Assembly (NCBI RefSeq): GCF_000178955.2
Contig: NC_016631.1
Coordinates: forward strand, 3,100,001-3,164,000
Origin: Granulicella mallensis MP5ACTX8
Lineage (GTDB): Bacteria; Acidobacteriota; Terriglobia; Terriglobales; Acidobacteriaceae
Length of the DNA stretch: 64,000 nucleotides
Direction: 5' to 3'
Shown here: positions 9,817 to 18,033 of the stretch, in pieces
Layout of the letters: the number at the start of each line of letters is the position of its first letter
How positions within the stretch are numbered: the stretch's first letter is position 1
Notes under the pieces: model-generated
The model's input: only the letters and a program-made list of their open reading frames with translations
Databases searched by the model: none
What the model was told of the DNA's origin: nothing
Translations under genes and position numbers: made by a program

Positions 9817-10755
9817 ATGCAGATTTTGCCGAACGATCAGATTCCCGCGATAGAAAACAACAGGTCAACCGCCCCAGTGTCGATCTATCGCGTGGACTCG
9901 CAGGGATCCGCCCTCTTTCCCGACACATTAGCCGTCGAGGAACCCCTGGAGATCCAACTGACCCATGGCCCCCGAAGCGCCCGAACCACCAAATCCATCA
10001 CCGTCACGATGCGAACTCCCGGCCACGACGAGGAGTTGGCCGCAGGCTTTCTCCTGACCGAAGGCGTTCTCGAAGACAGCGCGCAGATCGTTCGCATCGA
10101 CGCATTTTCGGACCCCCTAAACTCCGAGCCTTCCAGCGGCAGCACGCTTCCAGCGTCGACTCCCGGCAATATCGTCCGTGTGGAGCTGGAGCCGGACGTA
10201 GAAGTCCGCACAGCCACACTCGAACGGAACTTCTACACCACGTCAAGCTGCGGCATCTGCGGCAAGGCTTCCCTTCTAGCTCTGCGATCCGTCTGCCCGC
10301 CGCGGAGAGCCAATACGCTGTCGATCTCCGCCGAAATACTCTATGTGTTACCCGAAGCACTGCGCACCGCGCAGCGGGTCTTTGACGCTACGGGTGGCCT
10401 GCATGGCGCTGGGCTGTTCACCGCGGAGGGCGAGTTTGTTCTCTCTCGCGAGGACGTTGGCCGACATAACGCGGTAGACAAGCTTCTAGGGGCGCAGTTT
10501 CTTGCCGATGCCATCCCCCTGCGCGACAAGGTGCTAATGCTGTCCGGCCGCGCCAGCTTTGAACTACTGCAAAAGGCCGTGATGGCGGGCATCCCCATGG
10601 TGGCGGCAGTCGGTGCGCCTTCGAGCCTTGCCGTCCAGGTCGCTCGCGACTTTGACATCACTCTGATCGGCTTCTTACGCGATCGACACTTCAATGTCTA
10701 CCACGGTATTGAACATATAACTGGCCACAAGATGTCCAGGGAGGTATCCGCATGA
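9817..10755 (+). CDS. fdhD: Formate dehydrogenase accessory sulfurtransferase FdhD
   Basis: FdhD transfers sulfur from the IscS cysteine desulfurase to the molybdenum cofactor of formate dehydrogenase, a step needed for activity. The protein (312 residues from ATG 9817) has EEPLEIQLTHG near residue 41, the HDEELAAGFLLTEG segment near 70, the catalytic CGIC motif at Cys145 and Cys148, and the late GRHNAVDKLLGA and GRASFELLQKA motifs. Longer in-frame starts exist (TTG at 9709), but the extra residues do not look like FdhD. It is divergent from fdhF and overlaps the next gene by four bases, so translation is probably coupled. Confidence 0.95.
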   Translation: MQILPNDQIPAIENNRSTAPVSIYRVDSQGSALFPDTLAVEEPLEIQLTHGPRSARTTKSITVTMRTPGHDEELAAGFLLTEGVLEDSAQIVRIDAFSDPLNSEPSSGSTLPASTPGNIVRVELEPDVEVRTATLERNFYTTSSCGICGKASLLALRSVCPPRRANTLSISAEILYVLPEALRTAQRVFDATGGLHGAGLFTAEGEFVLSREDVGRHNAVDKLLGAQFLADAIPLRDKVLMLSGRASFELLQKAVMAGIPMVAAVGAPSSLAVQVARDFDITLIGFLRDRHFNVYHGIEHITGHKMSREVSA

Positions 10756-11135
10756 AACTGCGACTAAAAGGTAATTCGGTACGCTTGCGCGTGACGCGCT
10801 CAGAACTTGCCCGGCTGCAGGCCGGCGAACGGATTCAGGAAACAGTCCATTTCCCTTCCGGTCCCAACGCTAAGTTTGCTTACGCTTTGGAGATCGGTTC
10901 ACACAGCCTGCCGGTCGCTGTGACCTTTATGGACCAACAGATTGTCGTCAGTGTGTCTCAGGATCAACTTGCAAGCTGGAGCGGCGAACATCAGGTCGGC
11001 GTTTACGCTTCGTTGCCTGTCGATGAAACGACGGTGCTCGAAGTAGCTATCGAAAAAGACTTTGCCTGCCTGGACCTCAGCGATGCAGATAACATCGACA
11101 CCTTTGCCAACCCGTTAGCAGGCAAAGCCTGTTAG
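10752..11135 (+). CDS. DUF7009-type small protein in the formate operon
   Basis: This 127-residue soluble protein begins MKLRLKGNSVRLRVTRSE, the hallmark opening of the DUF7009 family as I remember it. It has no signal peptide or membrane segment and reads as a small beta-rich fold ending in an acidic tail (EKDFACLDLSDADNID). It overlaps the fdhD stop through ATGA. From this position it probably helps formate dehydrogenase maturation or cofactor handling, but no function is established to my knowledge. Confidence 0.7.
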   Translation: MKLRLKGNSVRLRVTRSELARLQAGERIQETVHFPSGPNAKFAYALEIGSHSLPVAVTFMDQQIVVSVSQDQLASWSGEHQVGVYASLPVDETTVLEVAIEKDFACLDLSDADNIDTFANPLAGKAC

Positions 11136-11156
11136 AAGTATTACCGGAGAACATTA

Positions 11157-12563
11157 GTGAAATTCAACATGTTCTGCAATAAAATCCACCTGCCGGCTCG
11201 CAGCTCCATTGCCCTGGCTATCGTCATCGCATCCACTGGCATCCATGCCTTCGCGCAGGCCACTATCTACGCGGACTATCCCCAAAAACGCGGAAAAATC
11301 GAGCCGCTCCAATGGAGCGATCTACCTTCGTGGATGACCTTGAGCATGGAGCTTCGCGGCCGTACCGAGGGGCAAACATCCTTCAACTACACCCAGAACG
11401 GCGATCGCATCTATGAGCTGACCCGCATCTACGGTGCGGTTGAGGTAAGGCCGACAAACTTTCTTACCGGCTATCTGCAGTTCATCGACACTCATGCCCT
11501 GGGCTTACCGACTCACGTTGTAGCCGCCAACATGCGCGATGCGTTCGATCTACGCCAGGGCTATGCCGATCTGCACGGCAGGCCAGGCGGCGTACCTGTC
11601 GACCTCTTCGCTGGGCGGCAGGAGCTGAAGTTCGGCAGTGAACGAATCATCGGTATCAGCGACTGGACCAACAACAGCCGCACCTGGGACGGTTTTGATG
11701 CCCGCATCGGGGACAAGAACCGGGTTGACCTGTTCTCCACCTCCGTCGTTGCCGTGCACCCCACCTCGCTAGACAAACACGGCGCTGGCCTCACGTTCCA
11801 TGGTGCGTACGGCTCGATCTCGACGTGGATTCCTAAGGTTCACCTTTCGCCTTATGTGCTCGTGCACACAGTGCGCGGAGTGACCAGCAATCAAGGCGTC
11901 AAGGGGAACGAGGTAGAAACAACGTTCGGCGCGGAAGTAGAAGGAACCCTGCCTGCGAACTTCGATTACGAAGCCAACGCCTCGTTACAACGCGGCAGCT
12001 ACTCAAATAACTCGATCCATGCCGGCCAGAACTTTGACAAGCTCTCTTACACCATTGAAAAACTTCCGTGGGAGCCGCGCATCGGTGGCGAATTCGACTA
12101 CGCAACCGGCGATGGTCACACCAACGCGAACCGCATCAGCACCTACGACCAGTCCTATCCCTCGAACCACAATGCCTTCGGTCTCGTTGATTTATTCGGA
12201 TACCAGAACATTCGCCAGGAGCGCATCAATCTGGATCTTGGACCAACGAAGAGCCTTTCAGTATTGGTTCAGGGTGGTTTCTTGAACCTTGCGCAGAAGA
12301 ATGACGCGCTTTACTCTAGCTCTGCCTCTGTAACCCTTAAACCACCCACGGGAGGGTTCGCCACAGACGACATCGGTCAGGAGTTCGATGCCTCTGCAAA
12401 ATACGTCTTCCACGATTACATCGTCGCCAACATTGGCGTGGGTCACCTTTTTCCTGGCAGGGTGCTTCTCGATAATAAGCACGGTGCCGCGGAAACAATT
12501 GGCTATTTTTCGCTTACCTACCGCTTCCGGGTGGACAAGCAGGCTCCCACCAAACAGAAATAG
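11157..12563 (+). CDS. Alginate-export-family outer membrane porin
   Basis: This 468-residue protein with a signal peptide ending near HAFAQ has the pattern of the alginate export (AlgE-like) beta-barrel family. The features are the segment RTWDGFDARIGDKNRVDLFS, the conserved LFAGRQELKFGSERIIG, and a C-terminal strand pair ending FSLTYRFRV. Members form outer-membrane channels for small acidic molecules or polysaccharides. Sitting 21 bp after the DUF7009 gene and 18 bp before the oxalate decarboxylase gene, it probably admits oxalate or formate through the outer membrane here; that is inference from context. The start is GTG at 11157 preceded by CCGGAGA; an ATG at 11169 is possible. Confidence 0.78.
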   Translation: MKFNMFCNKIHLPARSSIALAIVIASTGIHAFAQATIYADYPQKRGKIEPLQWSDLPSWMTLSMELRGRTEGQTSFNYTQNGDRIYELTRIYGAVEVRPTNFLTGYLQFIDTHALGLPTHVVAANMRDAFDLRQGYADLHGRPGGVPVDLFAGRQELKFGSERIIGISDWTNNSRTWDGFDARIGDKNRVDLFSTSVVAVHPTSLDKHGAGLTFHGAYGSISTWIPKVHLSPYVLVHTVRGVTSNQGVKGNEVETTFGAEVEGTLPANFDYEANASLQRGSYSNNSIHAGQNFDKLSYTIEKLPWEPRIGGEFDYATGDGHTNANRISTYDQSYPSNHNAFGLVDLFGYQNIRQERINLDLGPTKSLSVLVQGGFLNLAQKNDALYSSSASVTLKPPTGGFATDDIGQEFDASAKYVFHDYIVANIGVGHLFPGRVLLDNKHGAAETIGYFSLTYRFRVDKQAPTKQK

Positions 12564-12581
12564 AAAGGAACTATAGAACAT

Positions 12582-13835
12582 ATGTCTGACAAAGAGTACA
12601 ACCCTCTAAGCCGCCGCAAATTTCTTGGGACTTCTTCTGCAGCTTTAGTGGCTATCGCCGGCATGCAGGCCACGGCTTCCGCACAGCAAGCAACTCCCAT
12701 CCACTCCAAAGATCATCACCTCGTCAACGAGAGTGAGCCTCAGCCGAAGAACACCGCGCTTGACGCTCAGAATCCGTCTTCCAACTTCCCCCCCGAAACC
12801 GATTCCGGCGGACAGCCCCCCTTCAAATACCCCTTCTCCTTCGCGCACAAGCGTATCGAAGGCGGTGGCTGGACCCGCCAGGTAACCGTACGCGACCTTC
12901 CTATGTCGAAGAAGATGGCCGGCGTACAGATGCGGCTCATCAAGGGCGGCGTTCGCGAACTGCATTGGCACGTAGGGGCGGAGTGGGCCTTCATGATCTC
13001 CGGCAGCGCCCGCATCACCGCCGTCGATCAGCACGGACGAGGTTTTGTCGATGACGTCAACGAAGGAGATCTCTGGGTCTTCCCGGGTGGCATCCCTCAC
13101 TCCATCCAGGGTCTGGGCCCGGACGGCGCTATGTTCCTGCTGGTCTTCGACGACGGCAACTTCAATGAGTTCGAAACCTTCCTGCTCACCGATTGGCTGC
13201 ACCACACCCCGCCCGAGGTACTCGCCAAGAACTTTGAGGTCCCCGATGCGACCTTCGCCAATGTGCCTCCGAAGGAACTATTCATCTTCGAGCGTGAGCT
13301 GCCACGCCCGCTGGCTGAAGAGAAGCGTCAGGTTGAAGCCGTCACCGGTGGTGTCCCCAATTCGTTTGCCTTCTTTACGAGCAAGATGAGCCCCACCAAG
13401 GTAACCAAGGGCGGCGAAGTCAAGATCGTCGACGCGAAAAACTTTCCCGCATCGAACATCGCGGCCGCCATCGTTACGCTCAAGCCCGGAGGCCTTCGCG
13501 AACTGCACTGGCATCCAAATGAAGACGAGTGGCAGTACTACGTCAAAGGCAGCGGACGCATGTCCGTCTTCGCCGCAGGCGGCCGCGCTCGCACCATGGA
13601 CGTTCAGGCCGGTGATGTAGGTTATATCGACAGGTCCCTTCCCCACTTCGTCGAAAACACAGGCGACGAGGATCTGGTCTTCCTGGAAGTCTTCCCGACA
13701 CCCCACTACGAGGACATCTCTCTCGCCGAGTGGCTGTCGCACACCCCTTCCCGGCTCGTCGATCAACACATCGGCACGGGTGAAGATTTCCTGAACAAGA
13801 TCCATAAAAAAGAAGCAGTCATTACGCCTGAATAG
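12582..13835 (+). CDS. oxdC: Oxalate decarboxylase, bicupin, Tat-exported
   Basis: The enzyme converts oxalate to formate and CO2 using manganese. The first cupin ligands are His128, His130, Glu134 and His173 (ELHWHVGAEW); the second are His309, His311, Glu316 and His355 (ELHWHPNEDEW). The arginines preceding each ELHWH (equivalent to Arg92 and Arg270 of Bacillus OxdC) are present. The lid loop that decides decarboxylase versus oxidase activity reads NEFET at 195-199 instead of SENST, and it keeps the key glutamate. The N-terminus carries a Tat signal (SRRKFLGTSS, hydrophobic stretch, ASAQQ), so the mature enzyme should lie outside the cytoplasm. The gene sits between a porin and an OxlT-type antiporter. 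The family call is firm; the altered lid leaves some doubt about reaction preference. Confidence 0.92.
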   Translation: MSDKEYNPLSRRKFLGTSSAALVAIAGMQATASAQQATPIHSKDHHLVNESEPQPKNTALDAQNPSSNFPPETDSGGQPPFKYPFSFAHKRIEGGGWTRQVTVRDLPMSKKMAGVQMRLIKGGVRELHWHVGAEWAFMISGSARITAVDQHGRGFVDDVNEGDLWVFPGGIPHSIQGLGPDGAMFLLVFDDGNFNEFETFLLTDWLHHTPPEVLAKNFEVPDATFANVPPKELFIFERELPRPLAEEKRQVEAVTGGVPNSFAFFTSKMSPTKVTKGGEVKIVDAKNFPASNIAAAIVTLKPGGLRELHWHPNEDEWQYYVKGSGRMSVFAAGGRARTMDVQAGDVGYIDRSLPHFVENTGDEDLVFLEVFPTPHYEDISLAEWLSHTPSRLVDQHIGTGEDFLNKIHKKEAVITPE

Positions 13836-13842
13836 CCATCTG

Positions 13843-13874
13843 GCTGTGGATGCCAGGCAAAGGGCATCCACAGC
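13843..13874. terminator. Hairpin after oxdC
   Basis: GCTGTGGATGCC and GGCATCCACAGC form a 12-bp perfect stem with an 8-nt loop, starting 8 bp after the oxalate decarboxylase stop. No T-run follows, so it may attenuate rather than fully stop transcription into the antiporter gene, or protect the upstream mRNA. Confidence 0.55.
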
Positions 13875-14020
13875 TACTCATCGATAGATATCCGAATATT
13901 GTCATAACGACCTGTCACCATAGACGGCCGTCAACCGCATGGAGTAGTTTGAATGGCTCGAAGCTGAACAATACAGCTTCACGATTCATACGGCGTCGTA
14001 AAAATATTCAAGAGGTGAAC

Positions 14021-15358
14021 ATGGCTCTATCATTTCTAGCTCGGGAACGGTCCGTAGCTGCTCCGGGATACAGCCGTTGGCTGGTTCCGCCTGCTGCACT
14101 CGCAATTCATCTTTCGATCGGGCAGGCATACGCCTTCTCGGTCTTCAAAAATCCTCTACTCGCTCTACACGCTACGAACGGAGGTGCCTGGAATCAGAAA
14201 GAAGTCGGTTACATCTTCTCGATCGCCATCGCCTTCCTCGGCATCTCGGCTGCGCTCTTCGGAGCCTGGCTTGAGAAGGCTGGACCGCGGCGTGCCATGT
14301 TTTACGCCGCTATCTGCTTCGCCTCCGGCTTCTTCGTCTCTGCCGTGGGAGCTCAGCTCCACAGTCTCGCCCTGATCTACCTCGGCTATGGTGTCATCGG
14401 CGGCATCGGCCTGGGGCTCGGTTATATCTCACCTGTCTCGACACTGATCAAGTGGTTCCCCGACCGTCCCGGCCTCTCCACAGGCCTCGCGATTATGGGC
14501 TTTGGCGGAGGCGCTATGATCGGCGGCCCGCTGGCCAGTAACCTCATGGCGCACTTCAAAGCTCACGGACAAGCTGTCATTCCCATGACCTTCCTGGCCA
14601 TGGGCGTTCTCTACTTCATCTTCATGATGTATGGCGTCTTCACGATTCGCGTACCTGCTCCCGGCTGGAAGCCCGAAGGCTATGTGCCGTCGGAGAAGCA
14701 CTCTGCGTTGATCAGCTCGCACAACGTCGATGTGACGACGGCCTGGAAGACGCCCCAGTTCTTCCTGCTCTGGATCGTTCTCTGCACGAACGTAACCGCA
14801 GGAATTGGAATTCTCGAACAAGCTTCGCCGATGATCCAGGACCTATTCAAGGGGACCATCGGACCGGCTGCCGCAGTCGGTTTTGTCGGATTGCTGAGCC
14901 TCTTCAACATGGGCGGACGTTTCTTCTGGGCATCTGTCTCCGATTACATCGGGCGCAAAGGTACTTACTTCTGCTTCTTTACTATCGGCGCAATCCTTTA
15001 TTTTCTACTTCCAAAGATCCACACGGTGGGTGCGTTCGTCGGTGTCGCCTGTCTCCTTTTGTCGATGTACGGTGGAGGCTTCGCAACAATTCCGGCTTAC
15101 CTGAAAGATCTCTTCGGTGGTTATCACGTAAGTGCTATTCACGGCCGCGTACTAACCGCCTGGTCGACTGCCGGCATCGTTGGTCCACTCATCGTCAACG
15201 GCATTCTCGACCACTACGTCGCTATCGGCCGCCCCAAGGCGCAGGCTTATCCTCTAATCCTGCACATCATGTGTGCCCTTCTGGTCGTGGGATTCCTTGC
15301 CAACCTCATGATCCGTCCGGTCGCCGAGAAGTACTGGATGCAGGAAAAAACCGCCTGA
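14021..15358 (+). CDS. Oxalate/formate antiporter-like MFS transporter
   Basis: This 445-residue protein has twelve predicted membrane helices and matches the OxlT branch of the major facilitator superfamily. The N-terminal segment LSIGQAYAFSVFKNPLLA, the GYGVIGGIGLGLGYISPVST region and the C-terminal GGFATIPAYLKDLFG stretch are characteristic. OxlT proteins exchange oxalate for formate across the inner membrane. The ATG at 14021 follows AGAGGTGAAC, a strong ribosome-binding site; the frame is open further upstream to 13850 but that extension is not membrane-like. It lies directly after oxalate decarboxylase and before the small-subunit gene, which supports the substrate assignment. Confidence 0.88.
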   Translation: MALSFLARERSVAAPGYSRWLVPPAALAIHLSIGQAYAFSVFKNPLLALHATNGGAWNQKEVGYIFSIAIAFLGISAALFGAWLEKAGPRRAMFYAAICFASGFFVSAVGAQLHSLALIYLGYGVIGGIGLGLGYISPVSTLIKWFPDRPGLSTGLAIMGFGGGAMIGGPLASNLMAHFKAHGQAVIPMTFLAMGVLYFIFMMYGVFTIRVPAPGWKPEGYVPSEKHSALISSHNVDVTTAWKTPQFFLLWIVLCTNVTAGIGILEQASPMIQDLFKGTIGPAAAVGFVGLLSLFNMGGRFFWASVSDYIGRKGTYFCFFTIGAILYFLLPKIHTVGAFVGVACLLLSMYGGGFATIPAYLKDLFGGYHVSAIHGRVLTAWSTAGIVGPLIVNGILDHYVAIGRPKAQAYPLILHIMCALLVVGFLANLMIRPVAEKYWMQEKTA

Positions 15359-15379
15359 CCGGCGAGAAAGCGAAAGCAC

Positions 15380-15550
15380 ATGACGACGGACATCAAAAAA
15401 ACACCCGCAGCAGCAATCCTCGTAGCTTGGCTGATCGTCGGCATCCCCGCAGCCTGGGGAATCTACAACACGGCTCTCAATGCAAAGAAAATCTTTGCAG
15501 CGCCACCACCCGCTACCTCCACAACAACGCCAACAACGGCCGCAAAGTAG
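15380..15550 (+). CDS. MFS transporter small subunit (56 residues)
   Basis: This short frame encodes an N-terminal charged stretch, one membrane helix (AAILVAWLIVGIPAAWGIYN, residues 11-30) and a Pro/Thr-rich tail. The AWLIVGIPAAWGIYNT pattern is that of the small partner proteins found next to oxalate/formate-type MFS transporters. It starts 21 bp after the antiporter stop on the same strand and ends before the hairpin at 15567, so it completes the operon. It was probably overlooked because of its size. The ribosome-binding site is weak (GAGAAAGCGAAAG). It probably acts by binding the large subunit in the membrane; the mechanism is not known. Confidence 0.8.
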   Translation: MTTDIKKTPAAAILVAWLIVGIPAAWGIYNTALNAKKIFAAPPPATSTTTPTTAAK

Positions 15551-15566
15551 CATCAGCATGCTAACT

Positions 15567-15615
15567 ACAAAGGGTTCCCAGGTACGGCTTTAAGCCGTAC
15601 CTGGGAACCCTTTGT
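15567..15615. terminator. Long perfect hairpin ending the oxalate operon
   Basis: A 23-bp perfect inverted repeat (ACAAAGGGTTCCCAGGTACG and three further bases, mirrored at 15593-15615) with a TTA loop lies 16 bp after the small-subunit stop. Its 3' flank TAACTTTGT is only weakly T-rich. It is the likely operon end. The unusually long uninterrupted stem is also typical of dispersed intergenic palindromes. Confidence 0.65.
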
Positions 15616-15696
15616 AACTTTGTCCCTGCTTTTATCAGGTAGAGTCTGACGACTTATCGGACAATAACAAATCCCAGATTTTGCCCTCCCACAGAG

Positions 15697-15918
15697 TCGT
15701 CATCCTGAGCGAAGCACCTCGCGCTTTTTGCGAGGTGCGCAGTCGAAGGACCCCGAGGGATTTGATCTTACCCAGGAGGTAGGTACCTTTTCCAGCACGA
15801 ACGTCCAGGCTCGAACGCTCGAGGTCGAAAAGGGATGAAGGACCTGGGCAAGATAGCAACCCTCGGGGTCCTTCGACTGCGCGTCCCCAAAAGCTGGGAC
15901 GCTCGCTCAGGATGACGA
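15697..15918. repeat. Dispersed repeat-like element with matched inverted ends
   Basis: The 222-bp element is bounded by TCGTCATCCTGAGCGA (15697-15712) and its reverse complement TCGCTCAGGATGACGA (15903-15918). A second inner pair is 23 bp long: GCGCAGTCGAAGGACCCCGA onward at 15737-15759 and its complement at 15860-15882. A small CACCTCGCG/CGCGAGGTG hairpin lies in the left arm. The CATCCTGAGCGAAG and GAAGGACCCCGAGGG strings are of the kind repeated many times between genes in such genomes. It encodes no protein. Confidence 0.7.
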
Positions 15919-15958
15919 TTCAGTGGGAAGGCATAGAACAAGAGCTATAAGAACGCTT

Positions 15959-17749
15959 CTAGAAGCAGGCATACCCGATCTGATACGAGGTCGAAGGAGC
16001 CAACGCTCCTGCCCCGCTCGAGATCACAAATCCAGCAGTTGTAGGTGAAGAGATAAAGATGTTGCTCAACGCCGTTGCCGTCGCCGCATTCTGGGCCGTG
16101 GGAATGCAGGTATTCGGAGCCTGTCCCAGAAGCGTCGCAAAGGTAACAGTTGCCAGTGGCGACAGCGCTGCCGGCCCTGTGCCCGTCGTAAACGCTACAA
16201 CACCCGAAACACTCGTGCTGGTGGTTGAGAGAGCTACTCCGGAAGGAGAACCTCCTAAGCCCAGCCCAGCGGCGACCAACGGAACGGCCGAGTTACCCAG
16301 GAATTGTGATGCCAACACTTGTCCCGTATTCAGACCAGAGCCTGCATTGCCGGTAGTGCCATTGCCAAGACACAGCATCGCGGTACCCACAACGCACGGA
16401 GACAAGCCCAGATAGTTACCCGCAGTCGTAGGCTGGGTCGACCAGCCTACGACATAGTTCCCTGCGAGCCTCACGTTATTACCAAAGAAGGAAAGATCCG
16501 TGGCCGAATTGAAACGCATGCGAATACTGTTGTCTGCACTCCATCCGATGTTGTAACCGGACTGGTTCAACTCCGTGGTCCCGTTCCAGGTCAGGACCGC
16601 GCCGGAAGCGACGTTGATGGTCATGGTGGAACCCAGCCCGTTCATAAATCCATTGGCCACAAACTGCGTGGTAGCCCCGAGTTTGAGCAGCGTTGCGCCT
16701 GTGCAGGAACCGGAGGCATTCACGCACTCTCCACGCAGGAAGATCGTGTCATCCCCCGCGTTGCCGCCAACCTTGCCCGTGCCGCTTACCGACATCACAA
16801 TGCCGGTGGAGTCGACAGGCTCCACGATTGCGTCAATGAAGGAGTGGTAGAGAAAGGTATTGTTCTCCACCGAGAAGCCGATCTGATTGGTCCGAACCTC
16901 GGCTCTGAACCCGCGGATCGAGCTATACCCAAAGCTGTCGGAGAACGACGTTCCCGCCGTATTCGTGAAGCGTATGGCGATGCTGTTGTTCGTGGACGTG
17001 ATGTCCTGCAGCGCCATTCCTTCCGTGAACGAAACCGTGTTGTCGAACCAGTAGGCCGCAGAGGTAGCCGTTCCCGTAAAGTTGTTCACGGCCACATTGG
17101 TCAGGTGGATCTTCGAGATATCGCCGGCATGGATACCGCTTACAGCCGTGGACGACTGGTTATAAATCGAGCAGTTTTCAACGCTTGGTCCCTGGTTCGG
17201 CTGCGTAGTCGCTGCACCGCTGATCTGCACACTCGGAAGAATGCGGATCGCATCGCCCGAGCCGGTATAGGTGAGAATGGCTCCCTGTTCGCAATGCAGA
17301 TCGAGATAGGGAGAGTTCAGGTTCATGGTCGTGCTGAAGGTGTAGTTGCCTGCGGGAATGAGAACAACGCCCTGTGTCCACGTCTGCGAGTTCTGCGTTA
17401 CCGTGGGCAGCGAAGCAATCGCGGCATTGACCTTCGCACCGATATCGGCACCGCCGAAACCGGTGGCATTGACCAATCCCACGCCTGAACCTGAACCTGA
17501 ACCTGAACCAGCACCTGAACCTTCCATGCCTTCCAGGGCAGGTTCCAGTGAAGCCTTCGACGAAGCAGGAGCAGCCGCTTCCGGCTTATTTACGTCGGGA
17601 GAAAACATACCCGCCAGAGAAGCGTCGGGAAGATTGCTGGCTAAGAGCATAGGGGTTTGGCTTGCGCGATGACTCTGCCCCATCGCGACCGCACTGGAAA
17701 CGACCAACGCCAAAACGGCGACTCTGCAACTGAACGCTTTGATCCGCAT
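15959..17749 (-). CDS. Secreted beta-helix (pectate-lyase-like) protein, unknown substrate
   Basis: This 596-residue protein has a signal peptide (ALVVSSAVAMGQS). A low-complexity linker of alternating Gly/Ser around residue 80 is encoded by six CCTGAA-type hexamers at 17484-17519. A domain from about residue 95 follows, with the opening ATGFGGADIGAKVNAAIAS and GVVLIPAGNYTFSTTMNL, typical of pectate-lyase-superfamily right-handed beta-helices. The rest is Gly/Asn/Thr-rich repeats with no recognisable catalytic signature, ending YQIGYACF. It could be a surface adhesin, a phage-tailspike-like protein or an inactive polysaccharide-binding relative. The ATG follows GAGGAGA. It is downstream of, and codirectional with, the alginate-lyase-like gene. 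Confidence 0.65.
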   Translation of the reverse strand: MRIKAFSCRVAVLALVVSSAVAMGQSHRASQTPMLLASNLPDASLAGMFSPDVNKPEAAAPASSKASLEPALEGMEGSGAGSGSGSGSGVGLVNATGFGGADIGAKVNAAIASLPTVTQNSQTWTQGVVLIPAGNYTFSTTMNLNSPYLDLHCEQGAILTYTGSGDAIRILPSVQISGAATTQPNQGPSVENCSIYNQSSTAVSGIHAGDISKIHLTNVAVNNFTGTATSAAYWFDNTVSFTEGMALQDITSTNNSIAIRFTNTAGTSFSDSFGYSSIRGFRAEVRTNQIGFSVENNTFLYHSFIDAIVEPVDSTGIVMSVSGTGKVGGNAGDDTIFLRGECVNASGSCTGATLLKLGATTQFVANGFMNGLGSTMTINVASGAVLTWNGTTELNQSGYNIGWSADNSIRMRFNSATDLSFFGNNVRLAGNYVVGWSTQPTTAGNYLGLSPCVVGTAMLCLGNGTTGNAGSGLNTGQVLASQFLGNSAVPLVAAGLGLGGSPSGVALSTTSTSVSGVVAFTTGTGPAALSPLATVTFATLLGQAPNTCIPTAQNAATATALSNIFISSPTTAGFVISSGAGALAPSTSYQIGYACF

Positions 17750-17830
17750 AAATTCTCCTCACTCAAATTGCGTCCCCTTTCCGCCCAGGCAAAAGAAGAA
17801 GGCTGAACCTGCAACTTTTGCCGATGAACA

Positions 17831-17848
17831 TAGCGAGAACGTTACCAG
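17831..17848. promoter_or_regulatory. LacI-type operator-like site upstream of the beta-helix gene
   Basis: GAGAACGTTACCAG centres on AACGTT and lies about 90 bp before the ATG at 17749, in an AT-rich region (17750-18006) that must hold the promoter. A very similar site occurs at 20391. LacI/GalR-family repressors bind palindromes with such a central core. No such regulator is in the window. Confidence 0.35.
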
Positions 17849-18006
17849 CGGGAGAATTGATATACGTAGAAGCAAATACTTGTCAACATTTTTTCTAGAC
17901 AACAAAAATATATTTATAAAAGCGCAAGGATGAACCCAGCTGAGAAATAGTTTCACCTCTTCATCGCACAGTTAGACTTCAAGGGAGCATCGTTTCCCGC
18001 AAATAC

Positions 18007-18033
18007 CCAAGGGCCTACAACGTAGGCCCTTGG
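18007..18033. terminator. Hairpin downstream of the alginate-lyase-like gene
   Basis: CCAAGGGCCTAC-AAC-GTAGGCCCTTGG is a 12-bp perfect stem with a 3-nt loop, about 125 bp past the stop of the gene ending at 18160. It separates that gene from the beta-helix gene downstream. It lacks a U-tract. Confidence 0.5.

Noticed and set aside
16319-17488. Plus-strand frame of 389 codons
   Set aside because: It is opposite the beta-helix gene, which has a signal peptide, a strong ribosome-binding site and repeat structure on the minus strand.
17484-17519. Hexamer repeats as a possible CRISPR or iteron
   Set aside because: They are six in-frame CCTGAA-type units encoding a Gly/Ser linker within the beta-helix protein, with no spacers.
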